64,000 nt of DNA from Spirosoma telluris (GCA_003259005.1 QLII01000001.1:7555001-7619000); one strand, 5' to 3'. Positions 37,355-47,442 are shown, counted from the first letter of the stretch. Notes: generated by a model from the sequence alone, not told the origin. Translations and numbers: made by a program.

Positions 37355-38227
37355 TTAAAACTGCCGATACGTTTTCACATACGTTGAGGGGGTCTGGCCC
37401 GTAATATCTTTAAACTGTCTATTAAAGTTCGATAGGGTTCTGAACCCACTCTCAAAACTGATCTGGGTGATGGATAACTTGCCGTTCATCAGGAGTTTGC
37501 AGGCATGCCCAATGCGGACTTCGGAGACAAACTCGGAGAAGGTTTTGTTGGCACGGGCTTTAAAATAGCGGCAGAAAGCGGGCGAGGTCATCCCCGCCAG
37601 ATCGGCTACTTTGTCCAGGCTAAGGTCATCAGGAAAGTGGCCCAGTACATAATCATGTACCAATTGCATTCGATCGGTTTCAGTCGGTTTAACCGTATTT
37701 GTATAGCCTGCGCTGGTTAGATACTGGTAGTCGGTAGCGTGCGAAAGATCATTTAGCAGGGTTAACAAGCTCAGAATACGGTCAAATGTAATAGGCTGTG
37801 TGGTCAGATGGCGGAGGGCTGCTGCAGTTCGGTTGCGAGTCGGCCCGGTCCATTCCAGTCCTTGCCGGGCGTGGCCGAGCAATTGCCGCAAAGGGGCCAT
37901 TTCCTGCTGTTCAAAAAAAGCAGTACCCAGAAAATCACCGGTGAAATACACCACGATTCCTTTTGTTATAAGCTTCGATTGTTTACTGAAATAGGCCTGA
38001 TCGCTTCGCCAGAGGTGAGGAAGATTTGGACCCAGGAAAACCAAATCACCCGGAACAAAGGGTTTGATCGAATCGCCGATGAAACGTGTTCCCGTACCTT
38101 CTTCCACCAGAAATAACTGATAGTGTGGATGAAAATGCCAGTTTGGATCGAAATGAGGCTCCACTAATTCTTTCACCGTGAATGAAGCCGCAACGGGTTC
38201 AAGGTCTTTACGAAGGGGCTGTTTCAT
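37355..38227 (-). CDS. AraC-family transcriptional regulator with cupin sensor domain
   Basis: The N-terminal half is a cupin-like ligand-binding domain (HFDPNWHFHPHYQLFLVEEG, IKPFVPGDLVFLGPNLPHLW), whose histidines resemble AraC-type sugar sensors. The C-terminal 100 residues hold two helix-turn-helix motifs (LDKVADLAGMTSPAFCRYFK and ITQISFESGFRTLSNFNRQF) ending GQTPSTY. It is transcribed divergently from the isomerase/oxidoreductase module at 38363 with a 135-base shared upstream region, and is therefore a plausible regulator of that catabolic module; this is inference from position. Confidence 0.9.
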   Translation of the reverse strand: MKQPLRKDLEPVAASFTVKELVEPHFDPNWHFHPHYQLFLVEEGTGTRFIGDSIKPFVPGDLVFLGPNLPHLWRSDQAYFSKQSKLITKGIVVYFTGDFLGTAFFEQQEMAPLRQLLGHARQGLEWTGPTRNRTAAALRHLTTQPITFDRILSLLTLLNDLSHATDYQYLTSAGYTNTVKPTETDRMQLVHDYVLGHFPDDLSLDKVADLAGMTSPAFCRYFKARANKTFSEFVSEVRIGHACKLLMNGKLSITQISFESGFRTLSNFNRQFKDITGQTPSTYVKTYRQF

Positions 38228-38332
38228 TCAATTACTTCTTTTTAACGCAAATAACGAATATAATCGCTAAATCGTGTAAAAATATAGTCGGGATTGGCCA
38301 ATAAAAGCTACATCTTGAATTTTACTACTGCT

Positions 38333-38340
38333 TAGATTTG
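38333..38340 (+). promoter_or_regulatory. Candidate promoter -7 element for the isomerase gene
   Basis: TAGATTTG matches TAnnTTTG exactly and lies 23 bases before the ATG at 38363. A TTG at 38315-38317 could serve as the upstream element but the spacer (15 bases) is short. Confidence 0.45.
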
Positions 38341-38362
38341 TGTAATTTTCCGCAGATGTAAT

Positions 38363-39228
38363 ATGAATAAGATAGGAATGAATATGTTCGTTTGGACAAT
38401 GACAATGGACGAAAACCTGTCCGATACCCTGTCATTCCTGAAAACGAGCGGATTTGATTTTGTTGAAGTACCCATCAACGATGTGAATCTGGTTAAGTGG
38501 CAGAATCTTGGTCAACAAATAAAAGGACTGGGCTTAGGCGTTCAGTCCTGTACAATATGTGGCCACGATTATAGTCTCATTAGTCCCAACGAGTCGGTAC
38601 GCCGGGCGGCAATTGACTATCTTAAACAAATTGTTGATTGTTCACAGGCGGTTGGATCTGCTATTCTGATGGGCCGTTATACGCAGGATTCAAAACGTTT
38701 ACAGGTAAGCCCGCTACAGAAGAGGAATGGAATTGGTCGGTAACGGGGATGCGCGAGGTAGCCGAACATGCTCAATCAAAAGGCGTCACGCTCGCCATCG
38801 AATACCTTAATCGGTTTGAAACGTACTTGCTCACCTGTGCAGATGATCTGGTGCGCTATGTTGAGGCCGTAAACCACCCGAATTGCCAGGCTGCGTTCGA
38901 TACCTTTCATGCGAATATGGAGGAGAAAAGCATTGCCGATGCCTTGCGGAAAGTAGCCCCTTATCTGGCTCATGTTCAGATTTCGGAAAATGACCGTTCC
39001 ACACCGGGTAAGGGCCATATCAACTTCGATGAAGTATTTGCTGTGTTGCAGGAAGTTGGCTATGAAGGGCCGATTGCCATTGAAGCCTTTGGTCCTAATC
39101 CACCTGAACTGGCCGCGGCTACCCATATTTTCAGACCTATGTTCGAATCGCCTGAACAATTGGCTGCTGATGGACTAAAATTTATAAAAAGTGAAATAGC
39201 GAAAGAGCGAAAAGGCGTTCTCGCCTGA
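38363..39228 (+). CDS. Sugar-phosphate isomerase/epimerase, TIM-barrel (one apparent frameshift)
   Basis: Repaired length 288 residues. Starts MNKIGMNMFVWTMTMDENLS and continues with the AP-endonuclease-2-like TIM barrel; LAIEYLNRFETYLLTCADD, AAFDTFHANMEE and VQISENDRSTPGKGHINFDE carry the Glu, Asp, His and final Glu metal ligands of the D-psicose/D-tagatose 3-epimerase group. The frame is lost in a GGG run at 38671-38673, where one more base yields LMGPLYAGFKTFTGKP. It is followed by a Gfo/Idh/MocA oxidoreductase after 63 bases, a common pairing in sugar or inositol catabolism in this phylum. Confidence 0.88.
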
Positions 39229-39291
39229 TCGTAGTTTTCGCCCTTTCACTCATTCACTCCGCTTCGGCGGTCCTATTTCGCTCTTTTAAAA

Positions 39292-40402
39292 ATGATCAAC
39301 ATCGCTATCGTTGGCCTTGGCTTTGGGGCCGAATTTATTCCTATTTATCAGCGGCATCCGAACGCAAACATGTACGCAATTTGTCAGCGTAACGTCGAAA
39401 AACTAAACGAAATCGGCGATGCGTATGGCATTGAGAAGCGATACAATGACTACGATGAACTGCTAGCCGACCCGAACGTCGATGCGGTTCATATCAACTC
39501 GCCCATTCCGAATCATGCGGAGCAAAGCCTGAAAGCGCTACGGGCAGGTAAGCATGTTGCCTGTACGGTTCCCATGGCCACGACCGTGGAGGAGTGTATG
39601 GAAATCGTGAAAGCCACGAAAGCAAGCGGCAAGAAATACATGATGATGGAAACGGTGGTCTATAGCCGCGAGTTTCTGTTCGTCAAGGAGTTGTATGAAA
39701 CCGGGCAGTTAGGTAAAGTGCAATTTCTGAAAGCCAGTCATCAGCAGGACATGGACGGCTGGCCTGACTATTGGCCTGGGTTGCCCCCATGCACTACGCA
39801 ACTCACTGCGTGGGTCCGGTAGCGGGATTACTCAAACTCGAAGCCGATTATGTATCCTGCTTTGGGTCCGGGACGATTCGGGAAGAGCTTGCCAAAATTC
39901 ATAATTCGCCTTTTGCGGTCGAATCGGCACATATTAAGTTCAAAGACAGCGATTTGTCGGCCTATGTCTATCGCTCGCTGTTCGACGTGGCGCGGCAATA
40001 CCGCGAAAGTTTTGAGGTGTATGGTGATAAAAAATCATTTGAGTGGCAACTCATTGAAGAAGAACAACCCGTGATTCACACCGCCAAAAAGCCAGAGCCG
40101 GAAATTCCTGAAAAAGTGACAGTGCCCGATTACGCACATTTGTTGCCTGAATCGATTCAGCGCTTCACGACAAAAGGGGTGTATGATGCCGATGAGCAAC
40201 AACATCTGTCGTTTACGCAGGGGGAGGACATGGCGGCTCGCACCCGCATATGGTACATGAATTTTTGTCAGCTATTGTGGAAGACCGGGAGCCGTTCCCG
40301 AATGCGGCTCAATCGGCCAACTGGACAAGCGTGGGTATCCTGGCGCACGAATCCGCGTTGCAGGGTGGGAAGTTGATCAAGTTGCCGGATTTTAACGAAT
40401 AA
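39292..40402 (+). CDS. Gfo/Idh/MocA-family oxidoreductase (two apparent frameshifts)
   Basis: Repaired length 370 residues. The N terminus INIAIVGLGFGAEFIPIY is a Rossmann NAD(P)-binding motif, and AGKHVACTVPMATT is at the position of the usual EKP loop, here with a variant Thr-Val-Pro. The C-terminal domain includes HYATHCVGPVAG and, after repair, GGHGGSHPHMVHEF. Shifts lie in a CCCCC run (39784-39788) and a GGGGG run (40220-40224); with one added base at each, the frame runs to a stop at 40400-40402. Such enzymes oxidise sugar hydroxyls. It lies between the epimerase and the PVC-type dehydrogenase. Confidence 0.88.
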
Positions 40403-40403
40403 A

Positions 40404-40492
40404 TTTTAAACGCAAAGGGCACGAAGGATTCGGAGATATGTACCAATTCCTTTGCGCCTTTTGCGAATCCTTTGCGCCCTTTGCGTTTAAAA
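40404..40492. repeat. Imperfect palindrome between the oxidoreductase and the ThuA-PVC gene
   Basis: Arms 40404-40432 and 40464-40492 match at 27 of 29 positions and are built from CGCAAAGGGC / GCCCTTTGCG words. It starts right after one stop codon and ends five bases before the next ATG. Confidence 0.8.
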
Positions 40493-40496
40493 AACC

Positions 40497-43400
40497 ATGA
40501 AAAAACTACTCATACTCATTGGACTGGCAACGGCCTTTGCCCAATGCGCCCGCCAATCGGCGACGCAAACGAGTGTTCGGCAGGAAGCTACTAAGCCACG
40601 CCGAACAGAAATTCTATTTCTGGGGGATAATGGCCACCACAAACCCATTGAGCGAGTGCCACAACTAATGGCCGCGCTCGGTAACAAGGGTATTAATATT
40701 ACCTATACCGATAAACTGGAAGACCTCAATTCGGAAAACCTGAATAAGTATGATGGTCTATTGATTTTCGCCAACTGGGACAGTATTCCGAAGCCGCAGG
40801 AAAAAGCGCTACTGGATTATGTTTCATCCGGTAAGGGGTTGATTCCTGTGCACTGTGCATCGTACTGTTTCCGCAACTCAACCGAATACGTTGACAAAGT
40901 GGTGGGTGGACAATTCTGGCGGCATCGGATGGATACGATCCAGACGCGGTTTACCCAACCAAACAACCCAATCGTGGCCGGTTTACCTTCCTTCAAAGCC
41001 TACGACGAAACCTATCTGCACAGTCATCTGCAAGCCGACAACAATGTGCTTGCCGTTCGCGACATCAAGGCCGATCAGGAAAAAGATAAACCAGGGCAAA
41101 AGGAAGAGCCTTATACCTGGACACGCCAATACGGAAAAGGCCGCGTGTTTTACACGGCCTATGGTCACGATGAACGCACCTGGAGCCAACCTGGTTTTCA
41201 ACAATTATTGGAAAGGGGTATTTTATGGGCTGTGGGCGATGACGTCAAGAAACTACACGACGATCTGAAACCACAGGCATTTACGTATCATGACGCTAAC
41301 CTTCCTAACTACGAAAAGCGCCCTGGACCTCAGTTAGAGCAGAATCCTCTCTCACCGGAAGAGTCGATGAAGCATATTCAGGTGCCGGTCGATTTTACCC
41401 TTGATCTGTTTGCCCACGAGCCCAATGTCATGCACCCCATTGCAATGGCCTGGGATGAACGTGGTCGGCTCTATGCACTCATCACGAAAGACTATCCCAA
41501 TGAGCGCAAACCCGAAGGCGGCTCTGATTACATCGTCATTTGCGAAGACACCGATAAAGATGGTAAGGCCGACAAGTTTACCAACTTCGCCGAAGGATTG
41601 AGTATCCCGACTGGTATGGCGTTCGCGAACGGTGGGCTGTATGTTTCGCAGGCACCACACATGCTGTTTTTGCAGGATACCAACGGCGACGATAAAGCCG
41701 ACGTGAAGAAAATTGTTTTCACTGGTTTTGGTACGTTCGATACCCACGCCGGACCAAGCAACCTGCATTATGGTTTCGATAACTGGATATGGGGAAGCGT
41801 TGGTTACTCAGGTTTTAAAGGAAAAGTTGGGGCCGACAGTGTGAAGTTCAGTCAGGGATTTTTTCGGTTTAAGCCTGATGGGTCAAAGCTTGAATACATG
41901 ACCAGCACGTCGAACAATACCTGGGGATTAGGTTTGCAGGAAACGGGCGATATTTTCGGGTCAACGGCCAACAACTCGCATGGTTGGTACATGGCCATTC
42001 CCAATCAATATTTTCACGGTGCCCCACACCTGCGCGAGAATGGTAGCCGCAGTACCGACACCCACAAAGACATGAAGCCTATTACCGAGAAAGTGCGGCA
42101 GGTCGATGTGTTTGGCGGATTCACGGCAGCGGCTGGGCATAATTTTTACACCGCCCGCGCTTTTCCGAAAAAATACTGGAATACCATTGCTTTCGTCGCT
42201 GAACCAACGGGCCATATTCTGCACCAGAATGTCATGCAGAAAAGTGGGACGAATTTTGAAGATGCTGAAGGCTTCAACTTGATGGCCGGAGCCGATGAAT
42301 GGTTCGCACCCGTATTTGCCGAAGTTGGCCCCGACGGTGCCGTATGGGTTGTAGACTGGTATAGCTACATCATCCAGCATAATCCCACACCTAAGGGGCT
42401 ACCAATGGCTCAGGAAATGCCTACGAAACGCCACTCCGCGATTTTACTCATGGTCGGATTTACCGTGTTGGCTATAAAAATGCACCATCTTATACACCGA
42501 TGGCGTTGCGCAAAGATCGCCCGGATGAGTTAGTAGCGGCTCTGAAAAACACGAATATGTTCTGGCGAATGACCGCCCAGCGGCTGCTCATCGAACGGAA
42601 CAATAAAGACGTAGTTCCGCAATTGATTGCGCTGGTCAACGATCAATCGGTTGATGAGATTGGAAATAATCCGGCAGCTATTCACGCACTGTGGACGTTG
42701 AAGGGTTTGACCGTGTTGGATGGCTCGGATCAGAATGCAACCATCGCTGTTAGGAAGGCGCTAAAACATCCAGCGGCTGCTGTCCGTAAAACGGCTATTC
42801 AGGTAATGCCTCCTGCTCAGGACGTTGCAAATGCACTACTGGATGCCAATTCGATGAATGATACAGAGCCATTAGTGGTTCTAAACACCCTCTTAAAATT
42901 GTCGGAAATACCCCAGAGCCAGGCTGCGCAGCAGGCCATTCTGGCTCGGCTAGACAAGGGTACAGAAGTAAACGACCGTTGGCTACCCGAAGCGTTTGCC
43001 GCCGTTCTGACAAGTCAAAATGGACAATTGCTAAAGGCATATATGAAGCAAATTGCGACGAATGCGCCTACCAAAGCAACCAATGATATGTCAGCGCATA
43101 ATCATGCGGCTATGGAGAAAGCGTCAATAGCATCTACGTCAGCAAGTACCCAACAGCCTGTTTTATCGTCAAATCTGCCAGATCTTGTTGTGGCTGCCAT
43201 TCGTACGACGCCGGAGTCGCCTGCTGTTCGTGAGAGTGTTCGTCTGTTTGTGGATGTGAAAAATAATGGGGGCGTGGCCATTCCTGAAGGAACGCCTATT
43301 CCCTTATCGCTACGTGTAGAAGGACCAAAAGGAGCCACTGAGGGCGCAAAGATTGATTTTGTGAGTGTAACGCACGACAAGGGAATCAAACCTGGCGAGA

Positions 43401-44269
43401 CCGTTACCATCAGCAAATCGAACAATGGCCCTTGGGTGGGCGACATGGGTGTTATGTTCGAGCGTGCCGGGCAATATACGCTGACCGTTATGCTTGATCG
43501 CGAGAACAAAATTGCCGAGGGAAATGAGCAAAATAACAATGCTACCCAAACGCTAACCTACCGCGCTCCGCAAAGCCTAAGTGCCTATGCGCTCGAACGG
43601 GCTACCCGTAGCTATGCGTCGGTTGCCCCTGTAGATTCAGTTATTTCGTTATTGCGGCAAAGTCAGAAAATGAATCCGGCACAGAGCGAGGCTATCGTTA
43701 AAGGTGTATCGGAAGGCTGGAATATGAAACAGAAAGCTGCGGTTCAGGATGCCGATAAGTCATTCCTTGCCAGTTTGACCAGTTCCGTTTCGACCGAAAA
43801 TCGCGAGCGTCTGAACCGTCTTTACGAAGCCTGGGGTGTTACCAAAGAGGCACCGGTTGACCCAGATGTTGAAGTCGTTCGGATGAAAACGGTGCGGGAA
43901 GAAATGCGTTACGACAAAAAAGAGTTTACCGTGACAGCGGGGAAACAAGTTGAGATTGTACTGGAAAACCCCGATGCTATGCAGCACAATCTGGTCATTG
44001 GTAAACCCAAAAGCATGGAAATCATTGGTGCAGCTGCCGATAAGATGATTACTGCCAAAGACGGAGCAGAAAAAAACTATGTACCGGCTATTGCGCAGAT
44101 TATTGCAGCTACACCCCTGGTCAATCCGGATCAAACGTACCGACTCAAATTCACCGCTCCAGCTACACCGGGCGATTATCCGTTTGTCTGTACGTTCCCC
44201 GGTCACTGGCGCATTATGAATGGGGTAATGAAGGTTACCAAGGCAGCTCAGAGTATGAATACTAAATAA
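40497..44269 (+). CDS. ThuA - PVC-type dehydrogenase - HEAT - azurin-like multidomain protein (one apparent frameshift)
   Basis: Repaired length 1257 residues. A lipoprotein-like signal (LLILIGLATAFAQC, Cys at about 17) leads to a ThuA-like domain (TEILFLGDNGHHKPIERVPQ, GLIPVHCASYCFRN), then the PVC-type membrane-bound dehydrogenase beta-propeller (DFTLDLFAHEPNVMHPIAMA, LHYGFDNWIWGSVGYSG, DGAVWVVDWYSYI), HEAT-like helices, a CARDB-like beta domain (RVEGPKGATEG), and a C-terminal cupredoxin with HNLVIGKP and a late CTFPGHWRIMNGVM, the His, Cys, His, Met set of a type-1 copper site. The frame breaks in a GGGG run at 42395-42398 and repairs to PKGATNGSGNAYETP. Probably a periplasmic lipoprotein in sugar oxidation with built-in copper electron transfer. 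Confidence 0.88.
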
Positions 44270-44302
44270 GTAATCATCAAACCTTAGATGGTTTGCAGTA
44301 AA

Positions 44303-44347
44303 AAAGGCCATTGTCTGTACATCTTTTGATGACTGACAATGGCCTTT
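44303..44347 (+). terminator. Terminator of the ThuA-PVC gene
   Basis: Arms 44303-44315 and 44335-44347 (AAAGGCCATTGTC / GACAATGGCCTTT) are perfect; the right arm ends in TTT, followed by GTGTATTT. Confidence 0.7.
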
Positions 44348-44358
44348 GTGTATTTAAA

Positions 44359-44474
44359 CTGTTTAAACTTTCATTTTCTAGCTAAAATTTGCGTAATTTT
44401 TTGTCATCCCGACCTCAGGAGGGATGACAAAAAACGATTCAGTTTTATTAACGAACTTTGCAAAGTTTAAACAG
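44359..44474. repeat. Nested palindrome: outer 13-bp arms around an inner 14-bp hairpin
   Basis: Outer arms 44359-44371 and 44462-44474 (CTGTTTAAACTTT and its complement) enclose a perfect hairpin 44397-44410 / 44421-44434 (TTTTTTGTCATCCC). The inner hairpin resembles a bidirectional terminator. The element fills the space before the end of the histidine kinase gene. Confidence 0.75.
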
Positions 44475-44496
44475 CTCCATTGGTAAAAAACACTAT

Positions 44497-45402
44497 TCAT
44501 AAATTACCTCTTGATGTTTCAGTCGGGGATAAAAGCGAAGAGGGAGGTACCTGAATCATAAATTCACTGCCTTTGCCCACTTCACTTTTCACCCATATTG
44601 TCCAGTTGTGGGAATGGATAATGCGTTGTACATAGCTCAAGCCTAACCCGAAGCCCTTCACACTGGGCTGGTTTCGATCATGAACCCGGAAAAAAGGTTG
44701 GAAAATCTGGGCCACTAATTTTGGTGGAATTCCCACTCCTCGATCACGAATTGTAATGGTGAGACCATCGGTATTTGCCTTTGTGAGTAATGTAATTTGG
44801 GGTTTGTCTGAGCTATATTTTACGGCGTTGTCCAGTAAATTATAGAGTACGTTAGTCAAATGAAGCCGGTCGGCCAGAATGTGGGTATCATTGCCGGGTA
44901 AATTCAGCGTCAGATAATCGCCATGCCGCTCGGCTACTGATCGTAGAAGTTGATGTACCTGAATCGGTTCCGGATTTAAGATGAGTGTGTTCCGGTCTGC
45001 GCGGGCCAGTGTCAGCATTGTTTCGACCTGATGCTGAAGCCGTTCGGTCTCTTCCCGGATAATGCGAACATATTTCTCCGTTCGCTCGGGCTGATTGCGG
45101 GCAATTGGGGAATCGAGAATATCGGCAGCCATCCGAATAGCTGTAATGGGCGACTGGAATTCATGCACAATCGAGTGTAGCACTTCTGTTTGTACTACAG
45201 ACCGCTGTTGTCGACGTAACAACCACCAGACAAGATAACCCATCAATACTTGAGCTAGCAGCACCAACCCGATGAGGCCTAGCCACCAAAGCGAAGAAGA
45301 TATGGATAGGGGTGTCCAGTTTCCATAAAGCACAACACCTATAATAATGGCTAGGAGAAGTGCAAAAGCAGATAGAGGATAGACAAGAGAACGACGCAGC
45401 AT
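44497..45402 (-). CDS. Membrane-bound sensor histidine kinase
   Basis: A 301-residue protein. Two transmembrane helices lie within residues 1-62 with only about 15 residues between them, so there is almost no periplasmic sensor. The phosphoacceptor His80 is in SIVHEFQSPITAIR, followed by the N box (NVLYNLLDNAVKYS), the G1 box (IRDRGVGIP), F box (FQPFFRVHD) and G2 box (GFGLGLSYV). It is thus a complete kinase of the minimal type. No response regulator gene is adjacent, so it is an orphan in this window. A short intergenic space with no clear promoter lies upstream. Confidence 0.92.
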   Translation of the reverse strand: MLRRSLVYPLSAFALLLAIIIGVVLYGNWTPLSISSSLWWLGLIGLVLLAQVLMGYLVWWLLRRQQRSVVQTEVLHSIVHEFQSPITAIRMAADILDSPIARNQPERTEKYVRIIREETERLQHQVETMLTLARADRNTLILNPEPIQVHQLLRSVAERHGDYLTLNLPGNDTHILADRLHLTNVLYNLLDNAVKYSSDKPQITLLTKANTDGLTITIRDRGVGIPPKLVAQIFQPFFRVHDRNQPSVKGFGLGLSYVQRIIHSHNWTIWVKSEVGKGSEFMIQVPPSSLLSPTETSRGNL

Positions 45403-45510
45403 AACGCTGTCTTTTACGGTTTAGTAAGGCACTTAAAGTCTACATATAAACTATACGAACGGAATGCGTAAATGTCACAAGAAAATAGTCTAAAATGCAA
45501 TAATTGATAA

Positions 45511-45540
45511 CAAAAAGAGCCCGCTTTTAACGGGCTCTTG
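45511..45540 (-). terminator. Terminator of the histone H1-like gene
   Basis: On the minus strand AAGAGCCCG / CGGGCTCTT form a stem with an eight-base loop and a T5 tail, 30 bases after the stop codon. Confidence 0.85.
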
Positions 45541-45569
45541 CAAAATGACTAATCTTCAGAGCTCTTGTC

Positions 45570-46034
45570 CTAAGCATTCTCAGCCGCTGCTTCAGCCGGA
45601 GTTGGTGCTGTTGACGTAGTTTCTTTAGTGCGTGGTGCACGTGCAGTTTTAGGCGCTGCAGGTTTTGGAGCAGGTGTCGGCTTGCGCTGGGTAGGGGTAG
45701 CTTTAGGCGTTGCAGGAGCAACTGCTTCGGTTACAGCAGTAGCCGCTTTACTGGCTGTCCGTTTGGCATTTTTAGCGGCTTTGTCAGCGTTTTTCTTTGC
45801 CTTAGTTGCCTCTTTCTTTAGTTTCTTTTCGGTCGCTTTTACTGGCTTTGCGGCTTTTTTTTCCGTTTTATGCATCAGTTTAGCCAACTTTTTCGCCAAT
45901 TTGTCCGCTGATTTCTCAATGGACTTCTTCATTTTTTTTGTGGCCGCACCTGCTTCGCTAAGTTTGGTTTCAATCGAACTGACGATTTCGGATGCCAGCG
46001 ACTTTTGTTTGGTTTTAAGGGTCTTGTTTGCCAT
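45570..46034 (-). CDS. Lysine/alanine/proline-rich histone H1-like protein
   Basis: A 154-residue, highly basic protein. The first 50 residues are mixed helical (MANKTLKTKQKSLASEIVSS), followed by many KKA/KKNADKAAK-type repeats and a proline-rich tail (TPTQRKPTPAPKPAAPKTAR). This composition matches bacterial histone H1-like and other nucleoid-associated proteins in Bacteroidota, which bind DNA through lysine-rich disordered tails. It is not related to HU. The gene stands alone with its own terminator. The reading frame on the other strand at this position is a shadow. Confidence 0.7.
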   Translation of the reverse strand: MANKTLKTKQKSLASEIVSSIETKLSEAGAATKKMKKSIEKSADKLAKKLAKLMHKTEKKAAKPVKATEKKLKKEATKAKKNADKAAKNAKRTASKAATAVTEAVAPATPKATPTQRKPTPAPKPAAPKTARAPRTKETTSTAPTPAEAAAENA

Positions 46035-46108
46035 TTGTTCAGTATAAAAAAATCTACAAATAAATACGAAATTTTTGTGACAATCAAAAACTCATTATTA
46101 AGTTTTTG

Positions 46109-46669
46109 TTATCTTTTTTGAAGAAAATCCCAGCATACGATGCCTGCCGTAACGGCAATATTGAGCGAATGTTTCGTGCCAAATTGCGGGATTTCCAGCA
46201 CCAGATCAGCAACTTGTACAACCTCATCATTAACACCAGTCACTTCGTTACCCAACACGAAAGCGTACTGTTTGTTTGGTTCTGGTGAAAAATCAGTTAG
46301 TGAGGTACTTCCTTCGGCCTGTTCAACAGCAGCTACTACCCATCCATCAGCCTGCAACCGGTGTACTAAATTCACTACGTCAGGAACATGTTCCCAGGCA
46401 ACGGACTCGGTTGCGCCAAGTGCTGTTTTGGTAATATCACGATGGGGAGGCTGGCCTGTAATCCCGCACAGATAGAGTTTTGACGCACGGAACGCATCGG
46501 CCGTCCGAAATACGGAGCCGACATTATTCAGGCTTCGGATGTCGTCTAAAATCAGGCAATAAGGGAATTTTTCCGTGTCTTTGAATTCCTCAACGGAGAG
46601 CCGATTGAGTTCATCGAGAGCGAGTTTACGAGGAGGCATAGGTGAAAATAAATCGAACTTTAGGCACAA
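46109..46669 (-). CDS. TrmH/SpoU-family RNA 2'-O-methyltransferase
   Basis: A 186-residue SPOUT enzyme. Motif 1 is DDIRSLNNVGSVFRTADAF, motif 2 FVLGNEVTGVNDEVVQVAD and motif 3 IPQFGTKHSLNIAVTAGIVC, the three knot-forming segments that bind S-adenosylmethionine. There is no N-terminal substrate-binding extension, so it resembles the minimal TrmH/TrmL type that methylates the tRNA wobble or ribose 18 position; the exact target cannot be given. It is divergent from the PIN toxin-antitoxin pair by 62 bases. Confidence 0.92.
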   Translation of the reverse strand: MCLKFDLFSPMPPRKLALDELNRLSVEEFKDTEKFPYCLILDDIRSLNNVGSVFRTADAFRASKLYLCGITGQPPHRDITKTALGATESVAWEHVPDVVNLVHRLQADGWVVAAVEQAEGSTSLTDFSPEPNKQYAFVLGNEVTGVNDEVVQVADLVLEIPQFGTKHSLNIAVTAGIVCWDFLQKR

Positions 46670-46694
46670 AGAACGGAATAAGGGCCGAAATAGT

Positions 46695-46702
46695 TAGTTT
46701 TG
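46695..46702 (+). promoter_or_regulatory. Candidate promoter -7 element for the PIN toxin-antitoxin operon
   Basis: TAGTTTTG matches TAnnTTTG exactly, 29 bases before the ATG at 46732. It also argues against the longer reading frame that begins upstream at 46642. No good TTTG is seen at -33. Confidence 0.45.
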
Positions 46703-46731
46703 ATAGTGCTAGACGTATAACCAATAGAAAC

Positions 46732-46968
46732 ATGGTATCTGGAAATGAACATACTGGTAAGTTGACAGATTTGCAGATTAGTCTTCTTCGCTTGCTAGAT
46801 CAAGGATTGGATTCGCAACAGACATTGGAAATTCGGCGACTGTTGATGAGCTATTTCTCAAACCAACTCAAGGATGAAGTAAGTCGTGCTGTTGAAGAAA
46901 AAGGGTATACTGACGACGACTTTCGTCGGATGCTGGTCGAAGATAATTTCTCAATAACCCGCAAATAA
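46732..46968 (+). CDS. Antitoxin of an intact PIN toxin-antitoxin pair
   Basis: The ATG at 46732 (MVSGNEHTGKLTDLQISLLR) is chosen since the preceding 30 codons overlap the divergent promoter space. The 78-residue product has the same layout as the antitoxin at 4705-4935: KLTDLQ, then QTLEIRRLLMSYF and an EEKGYTDDDF segment. The helical N-terminal half is probably the dimerisation/DNA-binding part and the acidic C-terminal tail the toxin-binding part, as usual in type II systems; this is inference. The toxin follows one base after the stop. Confidence 0.75.
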   Translation: MVSGNEHTGKLTDLQISLLRLLDQGLDSQQTLEIRRLLMSYFSNQLKDEVSRAVEEKGYTDDDFRRMLVEDNFSITRK

Positions 46969-46969
46969 A

Positions 46970-47401
46970 TTGATACGAGTTGTCATTGATACCAATTGCT
47001 TACGGGCATCGATTCCTCCCCAAAGCCCTTTCTATGATCTATATCGCTATTTTGAAGCAGGGCTATTCACCTGGTATGTAAGTACAGAGATCCTGCTTGA
47101 GTATGAAGAGATACTTGGGCTGACTTATTCAGAACATACAGCACATCTTGTTTTACACATATTGGCCATAGCACCTAATACTGTTTTTGCTGAACCCGCC
47201 TTCCGATGGGAGCTAATCCCCAATGACCCCGATGATAATAAGTTTGCCGGCTTGGCTATTAGTGTAAATGCTGATTATCTGGTTACCAATGATGCTGATT
47301 TCGCTATTTTTAAGGAGATAGATTTTCCGGCTTTACCAATTATTGGTTTAGAAGATTTTTTGAAAGTATTGAGGGCTTCAGATAAGGATGAAGGCATGTA
47401 G
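46970..47401 (+). CDS. PIN-domain toxin (intact)
   Basis: A 143-residue PIN nuclease that starts with TTG one base after the antitoxin stop. The acidic active-site residues are seen in VVIDTNCL (Asp near residue 6), STEILLEYEEIL (Glu), and NDPDDNKFAGLAI plus VTNDADF (late Asp pair). PIN toxins cleave tRNA or mRNA with Mg2+ or Mn2+. It is the paralogue of the interrupted gene at 4295-4708, sharing ILLEY-EIL, DPDDNKF and a related C terminus. This copy shows no internal stop. Confidence 0.88.
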   Translation: MIRVVIDTNCLRASIPPQSPFYDLYRYFEAGLFTWYVSTEILLEYEEILGLTYSEHTAHLVLHILAIAPNTVFAEPAFRWELIPNDPDDNKFAGLAISVNADYLVTNDADFAIFKEIDFPALPIIGLEDFLKVLRASDKDEGM

Positions 47402-47442
47402 GGCCGGGAAAGGATATGGGACTATTTTAGCCGAAGGCAAAT

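Noticed and set aside
42500-44269. Independent cupredoxin/HEAT protein after the PVC dehydrogenase
   Set aside because: Adding one G at 42395-42398 restores the PVC C-terminal segment and fuses the frames; the apparent start is internal.
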